64,000 nucleotides of DNA, from assembly GCA_024645175.1 (NCBI GenBank), contig JAHEGB010000001.1:1-64000 (forward strand), read 5' to 3'. The notes below the pieces were generated by a model. That model had not been told where the DNA came from. It saw nothing but the letters and a program-made list of their open reading frames with translations, and made no database searches. Origin of the DNA: Microbacteriaceae bacterium. GTDB taxonomy: Bacteria > Actinomycetota > Actinomycetes > Actinomycetales > Microbacteriaceae. This document shows, piece after piece, positions 10,458 through 20,433 of the stretch. The first letter of the stretch is position 1, and every line of letters begins with the position of its first letter. Both the position numbers and the translations under genes were made by a program.

Positions 10458-11828
10458 GTGAGCACCGAAAGTTATTGGGCCACTAAGGCCGACGAAGTCA
10501 TGGATGCGCTGCTTACGCGCATTCCTGAAAACAAATTGCGACCTCGCCTCGAACCGACTCGTCGCGCGGTCGAACTATTGGGCGACCCGCAAAAGTCGTA
10601 CCGCGTAATTCACGTCACCGGCACAAATGGCAAGACCACAACGACCCGAATCATCGAGCGCATTTTGCGAGAGCTCGGTCTGCGCACGGGCCGATTCACC
10701 AGCCCGCATCTTGTTCGCCTTAATGAGCGCATGGCAATCGATGGCGAACCGGTCGGCGACCAGCAGCTTGCAGAGGTTTGGGCAGACATCGAACCGATTC
10801 TCGCAATGGTCGATGCCGAGCTCGAAGCAGAGGGCGACACCAAGCTGACATTCTTTGAAGCCCTTGCCGTTCTTGGTTTTGCGGTGTTCGCAGACGCACC
10901 AGTCGATGTCTTGGTTCTCGAAGTCGGAATGGGTGGCGAGTGGGATTCGACTAACGTTGCCGATGGTGATGTCGCAGTTTTCACACCGATTTCGATTGAT
11001 CACGCCGAGCGCCTCGGTTCAACCATCGCCGAAATCGCTAAGACCAAGTCTGGAATCATCAAGCCGGGCGCAATCGTCGTATCGAGCGAGCAGCCGGCAG
11101 AAGCCCTAGCCGTGCTCGAGGCAAAGTCCGCAGAGATTGCCGAAAGTTTTGCTATTTATGGTCGCGACTTCGAGATTCTCGATGTCGAGCCAGATGTTGC
11201 CGGTCAAAGATTCTCGGTGAAGACATTGACTAGTGAATACCGAGATTTGTTCTTGCCACTTCACGGTGAATACCAAGCCGAAAATGCGGCGCTGGCAATT
11301 AGTGCCGTCGAGGCGTTCTTTGGCGTAAGCAATCGTTTGTTTGACGATGTGCTGCGTGTTGCAATTGCCGACTCAACCTCTCCGGGTCGTTTGCAAGTGG
11401 TTTCTCGCAAGCCGCTAACAATTCTCGACGCGGCTCACAATCCTGGGGGAGCCGAGTCGCTTGCTCGCGCAATGAAGAAAACTTTCGGCGCGCCAAAGAC
11501 CGTCGCCGTCATTTCGATTCTTGGCGATAAAGATGCACTTGGATTGTTGCAAGCGCTGAACTCAACCGCAGAAACTTTTGTGGTTACCCAGTCGTCATCG
11601 CCGCGCGCTATCGAAGTGCACGAACTCGAGAAGATTGCGATTGAGGTTTTCGGAGAGAGTCGAGTTCGCAGTGCGAGCACTCCATATCGAGCTGTTGAAC
11701 TTGCTAAAGAGTTGGTTTCTGAAAATGGCGCAATCGTGGTTACCGGTTCGATCACTTTGGTCGGCGATGTTTTGAAAAACATTCAGCTTGGTTCAGACGA
11801 AAATGAAGGCGATACCGATGAAAACTAA
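10458..11828 (+). CDS. folC: Bifunctional folylpolyglutamate synthase/dihydrofolate synthase
   Basis: VTGTNGKTTT P-loop, TSPHLVRLNERM motif; GTG start. Confidence 0.95.
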   Translation: MSTESYWATKADEVMDALLTRIPENKLRPRLEPTRRAVELLGDPQKSYRVIHVTGTNGKTTTTRIIERILRELGLRTGRFTSPHLVRLNERMAIDGEPVGDQQLAEVWADIEPILAMVDAELEAEGDTKLTFFEALAVLGFAVFADAPVDVLVLEVGMGGEWDSTNVADGDVAVFTPISIDHAERLGSTIAEIAKTKSGIIKPGAIVVSSEQPAEALAVLEAKSAEIAESFAIYGRDFEILDVEPDVAGQRFSVKTLTSEYRDLFLPLHGEYQAENAALAISAVEAFFGVSNRLFDDVLRVAIADSTSPGRLQVVSRKPLTILDAAHNPGGAESLARAMKKTFGAPKTVAVISILGDKDALGLLQALNSTAETFVVTQSSSPRAIEVHELEKIAIEVFGESRVRSASTPYRAVELAKELVSENGAIVVTGSITLVGDVLKNIQLGSDENEGDTDEN

Positions 11829-12231
11829 ATCAATAAAGCGAATGCTCGCTTCGATACTTATGGCATTTGAGTCGTTCATTGTCTTCTTCGCGACACTCGC
11901 GGGCTTTGGTCTAAAGGTCGCCGACGGACCAGTTGTTTGGGCCGTTGGCCTATCCCTTTCGTTCTTGCTGATCATGACTCCCGCGGTTCTAGGCCGCAAG
12001 GGCAGCTATGCCTTCGGCTGGGTGTTGCAAGCTGCCATCGTGGCAATAGGATTCTGGCTTGTGCCAATGTTCTACATCGGCGGCGTATTCGCCTGCATGT
12101 ATGCCTGGGCAATGATTGCCGGTGGCACCATCGACAAGGCAAAGTTGGCTTTCGAGCGCGCAAATGGCATTGTCGTGCAGACTGAGAGCCAAGAAGTTTT
12201 CACAATCGAGAACGACGACAAGAAGGACTAA
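11818..12231 (+). CDS. DUF4233 domain-containing membrane protein
   Basis: Small 4-TM protein between folC and ndk; start placed at ATG 11818 ([30 protein letters not shown]), overlapping the folC end. Confidence 0.8.
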   Translation: MKTKSIKRMLASILMAFESFIVFFATLAGFGLKVADGPVVWAVGLSLSFLLIMTPAVLGRKGSYAFGWVLQAAIVAIGFWLVPMFYIGGVFACMYAWAMIAGGTIDKAKLAFERANGIVVQTESQEVFTIENDDKKD

Positions 12232-12233
12232 CT

Positions 12234-12644
12234 ATGACTCAGCAAACTTTGGTGCTTATCAAGCCAGACGGTGTCAAGCGAAACCTGATTGGCGAAATAA
12301 TTTCTCGCATTGAGAAAAAGGGTTACCGCATCGTCGAGATGAAAAAGTTCACTCCGACCAACGACCTGCTGCACGCGCACTACGCCGAGCACGAGGGCAA
12401 GCCTTTCTTCGAGCCACTTGTCGAGTTCATGAAGAGTGGCGACGTTGTTGCTCTCTGCGTTGAGGGCGATCGAGTTATCGAAGGTTTTCGCGCGCTAGCC
12501 GGTGCGACAGACCCAACAGTTGCTGCGCCTGGCACCATCCGTGGTGATTTGGGTCGTGACTGGGGGCTCAAGGTTCAGCAGAACCTTGTTCACGGATCAG
12601 ACTCGCCAGAATCTGCATCGCGCGAACTAGGTCTCTGGTTCTAA
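12234..12644 (+). CDS. ndk: Nucleoside-diphosphate kinase
   Basis: [19 protein letters not shown], catalytic-His region [12 protein letters not shown]. Confidence 0.98.
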   Translation: MTQQTLVLIKPDGVKRNLIGEIISRIEKKGYRIVEMKKFTPTNDLLHAHYAEHEGKPFFEPLVEFMKSGDVVALCVEGDRVIEGFRALAGATDPTVAAPGTIRGDLGRDWGLKVQQNLVHGSDSPESASRELGLWF

Positions 12645-12714
12645 ACCGTTTCTAAGAACTCACTTCTAAAGAATTTGGCCTAGACAATTAGGCCTAAGGA
12701 ATTAGGCCCCTAGA

Positions 12715-13344
12715 TTAGGCAAGGTTGAAGAACTTCAACCAGAGGCTCCAAAACTGCACCGCAATGACGGTTGCAATTGCAAGCACAGTGATAAGTGAAA
12801 CTAGCCAAGCCCAGTCATAGGCCTTGAAGAAGAAGTTGATCGACTTAGCTGGAATAGGCAAGTAGCCCTCTCGACCGCCGTGTGCAAGCAACTGCCAGAA
12901 CATCGGAATCACCGCTGCCCAAGCGACCATGCAGTAAGGGCAAAGAGCGCCAATGTCGAAGATGGCGGTGCTGGCCAGCCAAAGCACAAATGTGAATGCC
13001 AGAACCTGGCCCGCGAAGAACAGCTGCCAAAACCAGTTAGCGAATTTGGCACCAGCTAAAACACCAACTCCGACAGCGATTGGTGCCACAAAGGCTGCAA
13101 GACCGAGCAGCGGGTTCGGAAAGCCAAAGAGTTTTGCTTCGGGGCTGAGCATTACTGACTTGCACGAAATGAAGCTGGCAACATCGCAACTCAGGGTGGC
13201 GTTAGGGTCGCTTGCCACGTGAAAACGCTCGAGAGTGAGCAAGAACGAGGCCAGCCAGCCGGTGATTCCGGCAATAATCAAGAAAATCGCTAGTGGTTTA
13301 GATGCCTCAACCGTTGGGGTTTTAGTGCTGGTTTCGCTACTCAT
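12715..13344 (-). CDS. Vitamin K epoxide reductase (VKOR) family membrane protein
   Basis: CDVASFISCKSVM loop cysteines and CPYCMVAW active-site CxxC; about 5 TM segments. Confidence 0.92.
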   Translation of the reverse strand: MSSETSTKTPTVEASKPLAIFLIIAGITGWLASFLLTLERFHVASDPNATLSCDVASFISCKSVMLSPEAKLFGFPNPLLGLAAFVAPIAVGVGVLAGAKFANWFWQLFFAGQVLAFTFVLWLASTAIFDIGALCPYCMVAWAAVIPMFWQLLAHGGREGYLPIPAKSINFFFKAYDWAWLVSLITVLAIATVIAVQFWSLWLKFFNLA

Positions 13345-13606
13345 AGCACCAAGTCTAGACCCGCGCCTACTGACAATTCAGGGGTCGAGTGCCATACTAG
13401 AAAGCAGTTGCTCTAGCCCACACGCTAGGCAGCGCAGATTTCTCGAGCATCCGTGAGATTGCCGCATAAGACCCATCGGGCAGCAGGCGCCACTTAGCAA
13501 TGACTCGAAAAGGTTTGGTTGGTCACAAAAGTGATCAACATAGGTTTAAAGGTTTCGAACTCGGTGAGTGTGGCCCGAAAGAGAAACAGCTTGGAGTGCA
13601 CCAGAA

Positions 13607-15823
13607 ATGGTGAAAGAAAATAATTCAGAATCAGTCGAACCTACAACTGAGAAAAAGCCAGCGGCCAAGAAGCCAGCGGCAAAGAAGACAACAGACGCGG
13701 CTAAGAAGCCTGCTGCAAAAAAGCCAGCGGCCAAGAAAACCGATGCCGATGCACCGGTAGTCGAAAAGACCGAAGCGAAGAAGCCAGCGGCAAAGAAGCC
13801 TGCCGCCAAGAAGAGCGAATCAAAAACTGGCGAAACGGCGAAAGCAGAACCTGCCAAGACCGCTCCGGTTGCCGTTACCGCGACCTCAATGATTTTCATG
13901 GCTCCAGATCTTCCGACTCCGGTAATTGACAAAAAGCGCGGTCGCCCGATCGAAGAGAAGAAGTCAAACAACACTGACGGTTCAGACTCGCATGTGCGTC
14001 GTCGTTCACGTCGTCGTGAGGGTGAACTTGCAGAAGGTGAGCAACTGCCGCCGAACACCGTTGTAAAGGTGCGAACCCCTCGCGAACCAAAAGAGCCAAG
14101 CAACGAACCAACTCGCATCAAGGGCTCGACTCGTCTCGAAGCCAAGAAGCAGCGTCGTCGCGATGGTCGCGATGCTGGGCGTCGTCGCAGCAACACGATC
14201 ACAGAGTCAGAGTTCTTGGCTCGTCGTGAAGCAGTCGATCGCACGATGGTGGTTCGTTCGAAAGATGGCAAGATTCAGCTTGGCGTTCTTGAAGACAAGA
14301 TTCTCGTCGAGCACTACGTGGCAAAGGCTTCTGAGGCTTCGCTAATCGGCAACGTTTATCTGGGCAAGGTTCAGAACGTATTGCCTTCAATGGAGGCCGC
14401 ATTCGTCGACATTGGCCGTGGCCGCAACGCAGTGCTTTATTCGGGTGAAGTCGACTGGGAGCTTGCAGAGACTGGCAACCAGCCTCGCCGCATCGAGCTA
14501 GCGCTCAAGAGTGGCGACACCGTTTTGGTTCAGGTAACCAAAGACCCAGTTGGTCAAAAGGGTGCACGTCTAACCTCGCAAGTTTCGCTTCCTGGTCGTT
14601 ACTTGGTCTATGTGCCTAACGGTTCGATGAACGGAATCTCTCGCAAGCTGCCTGAGTCAGAGCGTTCTCGTCTAAAGAAAATTTTGAAAGAGATTCTTCC
14701 TGAAGATGCTGGCGTCATTGTTCGCACAGCCGCTGAGGGTGCAACCGAAGAGCAGCTAACTCTTGATGTTCAGCGCTTGCAAGAGCAGTGGGCTGACATT
14801 GAGAAGAAGGTTGAAGTTGGCAATGCGCCTTCACTTCTTCACAGTGAGCCTGACCTTTTGGTCAAGATTGTTCGCGACGTCTTCAACGAAGACTTCAACA
14901 AGATGGTCATCTCGGGCGACGATGCTTATCAGGTAATCAGCGAATACCTGCAGGGCGTTGCTCCTGATCTTCTTGAACGAGTCGAAATGTTCAAGGGCGA
15001 AAAAGATGTCTTCGATGAATTCCGAATCGGCGAGCAGATTGCAAAGGCTCTCGATCGCAAGGTTTATTTGCCTAGTGGTGGATCTCTAGTTATCGACCGC
15101 ACAGAAGCTATGACAGTTGTCGATGTGAACACCGGCAAGTTTGTTGGCTCTGGCGGAAACCTCGAAGAGACCGTGACCAAGAACAACCTCGAAGCTGCCG
15201 AAGAAATCGTTCGCCAGATGCGTCTTCGCGACATCGGTGGAATCATCGTCATCGACTTCATCGACATGGTTCTCGAATCAAACCGCGATCTCGTTTTGCG
15301 TCGATTGATGGAATGCCTAAGTCGCGACCGCACGAAGCACCAGGTTGCTGAAGTTACTTCTCTCGGATTAGTTCAGATGACTCGAAAGAAGCTCGGCATC
15401 GGCCTGCTCGAAGCATTTAGCGAACCTTGTGAGGCTTGTGCCTCTCGCGGTGTCATCGTGCACCACGAGCCAATCATGCGCTCAAAGCAGCACGTTGGCG
15501 AAGACTCAAAGCCGCAGAAGCAGCAGCAGGGCAAGCAGAAGAACCGCGACAAGAAGCCAGAGGTTGCCAAGGTGGTTACCCCTGAGCGTGCCGTCGAACT
15601 CGGAAACGCAATCACCAAGATTGCCGCTTCGACCGTTGCCGCCCATGAGGCAGCCGGAGAGCCGAGCCCAATTGTGGCTCCGGTAATCAAGGATGCTGGC
15701 GACAGCGCAGCTTCAGAGGCCGCACAGGCCAACGATTTGCTCGAATCGGTGCTAGAGGCTCTTCCTGAGCCAAAGGCTCCAGGCCAGGGCAGAAGAAAAC
15801 CTCGAAGCCGTCGGGGTCGCTAG
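13607..15823 (+). CDS. rne: Rne/Rng family ribonuclease (RNase E/G)
   Basis: S1-domain region (GNVYLGKVQNVLPSMEAAFVDIGRGRNAVLY), catalytic region MTVVDVNTGKFVG..IGGIIVIDFIDM, Zn-link CEACASRG; long Lys/Ala/Pro N-terminal extension. Confidence 0.96.
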   Translation: MVKENNSESVEPTTEKKPAAKKPAAKKTTDAAKKPAAKKPAAKKTDADAPVVEKTEAKKPAAKKPAAKKSESKTGETAKAEPAKTAPVAVTATSMIFMAPDLPTPVIDKKRGRPIEEKKSNNTDGSDSHVRRRSRRREGELAEGEQLPPNTVVKVRTPREPKEPSNEPTRIKGSTRLEAKKQRRRDGRDAGRRRSNTITESEFLARREAVDRTMVVRSKDGKIQLGVLEDKILVEHYVAKASEASLIGNVYLGKVQNVLPSMEAAFVDIGRGRNAVLYSGEVDWELAETGNQPRRIELALKSGDTVLVQVTKDPVGQKGARLTSQVSLPGRYLVYVPNGSMNGISRKLPESERSRLKKILKEILPEDAGVIVRTAAEGATEEQLTLDVQRLQEQWADIEKKVEVGNAPSLLHSEPDLLVKIVRDVFNEDFNKMVISGDDAYQVISEYLQGVAPDLLERVEMFKGEKDVFDEFRIGEQIAKALDRKVYLPSGGSLVIDRTEAMTVVDVNTGKFVGSGGNLEETVTKNNLEAAEEIVRQMRLRDIGGIIVIDFIDMVLESNRDLVLRRLMECLSRDRTKHQVAEVTSLGLVQMTRKKLGIGLLEAFSEPCEACASRGVIVHHEPIMRSKQHVGEDSKPQKQQQGKQKNRDKKPEVAKVVTPERAVELGNAITKIAASTVAAHEAAGEPSPIVAPVIKDAGDSAASEAAQANDLLESVLEALPEPKAPGQGRRKPRSRRGR
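13651..13816 (+). repeat. Low-complexity coding repeat encoding (A)AKKPAAKK units in the RNase E N-terminus
   Basis: Repeated aagaagccagcggc(a/c)aagaa units; translation KKPAAKKPAAKK...AAKKPAAKKPAAKK...AKKPAAKKPAAKK. Confidence 0.9.
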
Positions 15824-15854
15824 CTAAAAAAGCCGAAAACTAGGGCAAATAGGT

Positions 15855-15883
15855 TTGACCATAGCCAGATTGGTGGCTAAACT
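15855..15883 (+). promoter_or_regulatory. Sigma70-type promoter upstream of rplU
   Basis: TTGACC -35, 17-nt spacer, TAAACT -10, about 70 nt upstream of the rplU start. Confidence 0.6.
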
Positions 15884-15951
15884 AGAACCTCGTTGCCCGC
15901 TGAGTTTTCGCGAATGCAACATTTTCAATTCTTTGAACAAAGGGTAGATCT

Positions 15952-16260
15952 GTGGTTTACGCAGTAGTCCGCGCAGGCGGCCGTCAAGAGAAGGTGTCAG
16001 TCGGCACCATCGTCACGCTCGACCGTATCAAGCAAGACGGCAGTGGCAAGATCGAGCTTCCAGTACTTTTGCTAGTCGACGGTGACAAGGTCACTTCAGA
16101 CGCAGCAGCTTTGGCAAAGGTGAAGGTTACCGCTGAGGTAATCGGTGACCTTCGTGGCCCAAAGATCATCATTCAGCACTACAAGAACAAGACCGGTTTC
16201 AAGCGCCGCATGGGTTTCCGTGCAGAGCTAACCCGTGTCAAGGTCACTGAGATTAAGTAA
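15952..16260 (+). CDS. rplU: 50S ribosomal protein L21
   Basis: [18 protein letters not shown]...[25 protein letters not shown] start. Confidence 0.98.
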   Translation: MVYAVVRAGGRQEKVSVGTIVTLDRIKQDGSGKIELPVLLLVDGDKVTSDAAALAKVKVTAEVIGDLRGPKIIIQHYKNKTGFKRRMGFRAELTRVKVTEIK

Positions 16261-16274
16261 AGGACTGACACAAA

Positions 16275-16529
16275 ATGGCTTCCAAAAAAGGTGTTAGCTC
16301 GACCCGAAACGGTCGCGATTCAAATGCACAGCGTCTTGGCGTAAAGCGTTACGCAGGTCAAGTTGTTAACTCAGGCGAAATCATTGTTCGTCAGCGCGGA
16401 ACTCACTTTCACCCAGGTGTAAACGTGGGCAAGGGCAAAGACGACACTCTGTTCGCACTTGCTGCAGGCGCAGTTCAGTTCGGCACCAAGGGTGGCCGTC
16501 GCGTAGTCAACATTGTTGTTGCTGCTTAA
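16275..16529 (+). CDS. rpmA: 50S ribosomal protein L27
   Basis: [29 protein letters not shown]...[11 protein letters not shown]. Confidence 0.98.
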   Translation: MASKKGVSSTRNGRDSNAQRLGVKRYAGQVVNSGEIIVRQRGTHFHPGVNVGKGKDDTLFALAAGAVQFGTKGGRRVVNIVVAA

Positions 16530-16547
16530 CTAACAAAACTCTCAGCG

Positions 16548-16577
16548 AGGCGAGCCTTTGGCTCGCCTTTGCTGTTT
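16548..16577 (+). terminator. Rho-independent terminator after rpmA
   Basis: AGGCGAGCC-TTT-GGCTCGCCT perfect 9-bp stem followed by a T-rich tract. Confidence 0.8.
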
Positions 16578-16599
16578 CTAAACGTATCGGGAGGGAATC

Positions 16600-18177
16600 A
16601 TGGTTACATTCGTTGATCAAGTCACCCTTCACCTACGCGCCGGAAACGGCGGCGACGGTTGCGTTTCTGTGCACCGCGAAAAATTCAAGCCACTAGCTGG
16701 CCCAGATGGCGCTGACGGTGGCAACGGCGGAAGCATCTCGCTAATCGCCGACCCGAACACAACCACTCTTCTTGAATATCACTTTCACCCGCACCGCAGC
16801 GGTGGCGACGGTGGCGACGGTGCCGGCGATTTTCGCAATGGCGCAACGGGTGCCGATGTAAAGCTTCCGGTTCCAATTGGAACAGTTGTAAAGAAGGCCA
16901 ATGGCGACCTAATCGCTGACCTTCTTGAGCCAGGCATGGAGCTCGTTGTCGCTGAAGGCGGCATGGGTGGCAAGGGCAACGCGGCGCTCTCAAGCTCGAA
17001 GCGCAAGGCACCAGGTTTCGCTTTGCTTGGCGTTCCTGGTTGGCAGGGCGATGTAATTCTTGAGCTCAAGACTGTTGCTGACGTTGCACTTGTGGGCTAT
17101 CCGAGTGCTGGCAAATCTAGTTTGATTGCTTCGATGTCAGCCGCTCGACCAAAGATCGCAGACTACCCATTCACAACTTTGCACCCGAACCTTGGCGTGG
17201 TTCAGGCTGAACAAACCCGTTATGTAATCGCAGACGTTCCAGGCCTTATCGAGGGCGCGAGCGAGGGCAAGGGTCTTGGTTTGCAGTTCTTGCGTCACGT
17301 TGAGCGCTGCTCGGCATTGCTGCACGTTATCGATTGCGCGACACTCGAACCACAGCGTGACCCAATCACAGACCTCGAAAAGATCTTGCACGAACTCGAC
17401 GCTTATCAGGTTCCTGAAGGTGAGCTTCCGCTGACTCAGCGCCCACAGTTGATTGCTCTGAACAAGGCAGATGTTCCTGATGCTCGCGAGCTTGCCGAAT
17501 TTGTAAAGCCTGAACTCGAAGCTCGCGGTTATCGTGTGTTTATCGTTTCGGCAGCGAGCCATGAAGGACTTCGCGAACTCAACTTTGCTCTCGCGCAATT
17601 GGTTGAGCAAGAGCGCAAGACTCGCGCAGCAATCGCACCGGTGCGCCCACGAATCACTTTGATGCAGTCGCGTCGCGACGAGAGCAAGTTCACCGTAACC
17701 AAAGAGAACTCGCACGAAGGCGAGTTCTTCAGAATTCTTGGTGTCAAACCAGAGCGTTGGGTTGCACAAACACAGTTTGGTAACGACGAAGCCGTTGGCT
17801 ACCTAGGTGACCGACTATTCAAGCTTGGAATCGAAGAGGCCTTGTTCAAGGCTGGCGCTATTGCAGGTTCGACAGTTGTTATTGGCCCAGGTCAGGGTGT
17901 TCTCTTCGATTGGGAGCCTTCTATTGCTAGTGCCGGTGAACTAATTGGTGGTCGTCGAGGCGAAGACATTCGAATTGATCAGAACCCACGACGCACTACC
18001 AACGACCGCCGCGAAGCTTATAAAGAACGCATGGATCGCAAGGCCGAAATTCGTGCCGAGATGGAGAAAGAGCGCAAGGCCGGAATCTGGTCAAAGCCTT
18101 CTGACTTCAAACCCGAGAATCCGGTTGTTAAGGGCGAGAACCAAGATCGCAGCGAGGCTAGCGAGCAGGAGGACTAA
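16600..18177 (+). CDS. obgE: GTPase Obg/CgtA
   Basis: Gly-rich Obg fold, GYPSAGKSSL G1, DVPGLIEGA G3, C-terminal OCT-like domain. Confidence 0.97.
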   Translation: MVTFVDQVTLHLRAGNGGDGCVSVHREKFKPLAGPDGADGGNGGSISLIADPNTTTLLEYHFHPHRSGGDGGDGAGDFRNGATGADVKLPVPIGTVVKKANGDLIADLLEPGMELVVAEGGMGGKGNAALSSSKRKAPGFALLGVPGWQGDVILELKTVADVALVGYPSAGKSSLIASMSAARPKIADYPFTTLHPNLGVVQAEQTRYVIADVPGLIEGASEGKGLGLQFLRHVERCSALLHVIDCATLEPQRDPITDLEKILHELDAYQVPEGELPLTQRPQLIALNKADVPDARELAEFVKPELEARGYRVFIVSAASHEGLRELNFALAQLVEQERKTRAAIAPVRPRITLMQSRRDESKFTVTKENSHEGEFFRILGVKPERWVAQTQFGNDEAVGYLGDRLFKLGIEEALFKAGAIAGSTVVIGPGQGVLFDWEPSIASAGELIGGRRGEDIRIDQNPRRTTNDRREAYKERMDRKAEIRAEMEKERKAGIWSKPSDFKPENPVVKGENQDRSEASEQED

Positions 18178-18959
18178 TGGTTCTTCACAATCAATCAGAC
18201 TTGACCAGCGCAAAGCGCGTTGTCGTCAAAGTTGGTTCGTCTTCAATCAGTGGCGAAAATCAACACAAGATCGAGAAATTGGTCGACGCCCTCGCAGCTG
18301 CACACAAAACCGGCCAAGAGGTTATTTTGGTGACCTCTGGAGCTATCGCAACCGGAATGCCGCTACTGAACCTCGAATCCAAACCTGACGACTTGGCAAC
18401 ATCGCAGGCATTGGCTTCGGTTGGCCAGGGTCGATTGATCTCTCGCTACCAGAGCAGCCTCGAGCGCTACGACCTAATTGCCGGTCAGGTATTGCTAACC
18501 GCTCAAGATCTCGAGGGCACAGAAACTCGCGAGAACGCGAAGCGTGCGATGGAGCGCCTAGTCTCGCTTCGAGTGATTCCAATTGTGAACGAGAACGACA
18601 CCGTTGCCACCGCAGAAATTCGCTTCGGAGATAACGACCGACTCGCAGCTTTAGTCGCCGTTTTGGTCGAAGCCGATGCCCTTATTTTGCTCAGCGATGT
18701 CGACGCCCTTTATGACATGCCGCCAACCAAGCCAGGCGCTAGGCGGATCGAGCGAGTTGCCTTCGGCGACGAACTCGCAGAGGTCGAAATTGGTGGCTCT
18801 GGCAGCAGTGTGGGCACCGGCGGTGCCGTAACCAAGGTTTCGGCTGCCAAAGTTGCAACAGAGGCCGGAGTTTCGGTTCTGTTGACCAGCTCAGACCTTG
18901 TTGCCGAGGCGCTCACTGGGCAAAATGTAGGAACCTGGTTCGAAGCAAAGGAGCACTAA
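18177..18959 (+). CDS. proB: Glutamate 5-kinase
   Basis: VVKVGSSSIS, VTSGAIATGM, ENDTVAT.EIRFGDNDRLAALVA. Confidence 0.96.
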   Translation: MVLHNQSDLTSAKRVVVKVGSSSISGENQHKIEKLVDALAAAHKTGQEVILVTSGAIATGMPLLNLESKPDDLATSQALASVGQGRLISRYQSSLERYDLIAGQVLLTAQDLEGTETRENAKRAMERLVSLRVIPIVNENDTVATAEIRFGDNDRLAALVAVLVEADALILLSDVDALYDMPPTKPGARRIERVAFGDELAEVEIGGSGSSVGTGGAVTKVSAAKVATEAGVSVLLTSSDLVAEALTGQNVGTWFEAKEH

Positions 18960-20206
18960 TGCTTTCAGCAATCGACAAAATGAATTTGGTCAAGGCCGCC
19001 TCGAACGAGTTGGCTCAGGCTAGCTCTGCGAAGCGCGCTCAAGTTCTTCACAACATCGCAGCCTTGTTGCTTGAGCGCACTGACGAGATTATCGCTGCTA
19101 ACAACAAAGACATTGAGCGCGGTCAAGCGGCAGACATGACTGTAAGCACTCAAGACCGCATTCGCCTCGATGCAAAACGCATTCGTGCGATTTCGGAGTC
19201 GGTTAGCAAAATCACGACGTTGCCAGACCCGATTGGTGACGTGATTCGCGGCATGACTTTGCCAAATGGTTTGAAGCTAACTCAGGTGCGTGTTCCGCTC
19301 GGAGTCATCGGTGTCATCTATGAGGCTCGCCCTAACGTCACAATCGATATTGCAGTTCTAGCAATCAAGAGCGGCAATGCGGTTGTTTTGCGCGGTGGCC
19401 GTGACGCCCAGAGCAGCAACGAAGTTTTGGTCAAGCTATTGCAAGACGCGCTAGCGATGGCGTCGATTAACTCGGATGCAGTGCACACACTCGATGAATT
19501 CGGTCGCGAAGGTGGCCAAGAGATGATGAAAGCCGTCGGTCTAATCGACGTTCTGATTCCTCGCGGTGGCGCTGGCTTGATTCAGGCCGTTGTCACCGAA
19601 TCAAAGGTTCCGGTAATTCAAACAGGTGACGGCGTCGTTCACATCTTTGTCGATGAAACTGCTCGACTCGACTGGGCCGTCGAAATTCTGCACAACGCAA
19701 AGGTTCAGCGCCCAAGCGTTTGCAATGCCGTTGAAACCTTGCTTATTCACGAAAGGGCTGCCGAGCGAATCTTGCCTGAGGTGCTAAATCGACTCTCGGC
19801 GTCGAACGTTGTCATTCACGGCGATGATCAGACCCAGCGCTTGTTTGCCGGTGCCGTCGCAGCCACCGAAGAAGACTGGAAGACCGAGTACCACGACCTC
19901 GATTTGGCGGTCAAAGTTGTCGCAGATCTCGACGAGGCCCTTGCGCACATTGCCAAGTATGGAACCAAGCACACTGAGTCGATCATTACCGAGAACGTTG
20001 AGAATGCCGAGCGCTTCTTGGCCGAGGTTGACGCCTCAACCGTCATGGTCAACGCCTCAACCCGTTTCACCGACGGGGGAGAGTTCGGCTTCGGAGCCGA
20101 GGTCGGAATCTCGACTCAAAAGTTGCACGCCCGCGGCCCGATGGGCATTCTCGAGCTAACTAGCACCAAATGGTTGGTTCGTGGGGCCGGTCAAACCCGC
20201 GCCTAA
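18959..20206 (+). CDS. proA: Glutamate-5-semialdehyde dehydrogenase
   Basis: VPLGVIGVIYEARPNVTIDIA, PSVCNAVETLLIH. Confidence 0.97.
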   Translation: MLSAIDKMNLVKAASNELAQASSAKRAQVLHNIAALLLERTDEIIAANNKDIERGQAADMTVSTQDRIRLDAKRIRAISESVSKITTLPDPIGDVIRGMTLPNGLKLTQVRVPLGVIGVIYEARPNVTIDIAVLAIKSGNAVVLRGGRDAQSSNEVLVKLLQDALAMASINSDAVHTLDEFGREGGQEMMKAVGLIDVLIPRGGAGLIQAVVTESKVPVIQTGDGVVHIFVDETARLDWAVEILHNAKVQRPSVCNAVETLLIHERAAERILPEVLNRLSASNVVIHGDDQTQRLFAGAVAATEEDWKTEYHDLDLAVKVVADLDEALAHIAKYGTKHTESIITENVENAERFLAEVDASTVMVNASTRFTDGGEFGFGAEVGISTQKLHARGPMGILELTSTKWLVRGAGQTRA

Positions 20207-20238
20207 GGTAGTCTTGACTCGAAGTCTTTAGGAGAAAA

Positions 20239-20409
20239 ATGTTCAAGCAGATGGCAGAAGAAGCCGCGGTTCAGTTGCCTTTTCCTGGCGTAGTCTTTGG
20301 CCTAATTGCCATGGGTGTATTCATTTTGCTAGGCGTTGTGACCTGGAGCTACCGCGACGTAGCTAACCGCCACGACCACAAGCAGAGCAACTCAGAAGGT
20401 CACCACTAA
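20239..20409 (+). CDS. Small single-TM membrane protein (56 aa), unknown function
   Basis: Below the ORF-track length cutoff; MFKQMAEEAAVQLPFPGVVFGLIAMGVFILLGVVTWSYRDVANRHDHKQSNSEGHH preceded by a strong SD (aggaga, 6 nt before ATG). Confidence 0.75.
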   Translation: MFKQMAEEAAVQLPFPGVVFGLIAMGVFILLGVVTWSYRDVANRHDHKQSNSEGHH

Positions 20410-20433
20410 GCCCTTTCGGCGATATAGGTTTTT

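Noticed and set aside
12675-12720. TTAGGCC repeat cluster as a CRISPR-like array
   Set aside because: Units are under 10 bp with irregular spacing; more likely terminator-type structure.
13651-13816. Short repeated units that might suggest a CRISPR or satellite
   Set aside because: In-frame codon repeats inside rne; no spacers and no cas genes.
13546-14271. 241-aa minus-strand ORF with AAGFFAAGFFA repeats
   Set aside because: Exact antisense of the rne KKPAAKK repeat region; a low-complexity shadow ORF.
17137-17769. 210-aa minus-strand ORF inside obgE
   Set aside because: Antisense to a confidently identified GTPase; no domain, shadow of codon bias.
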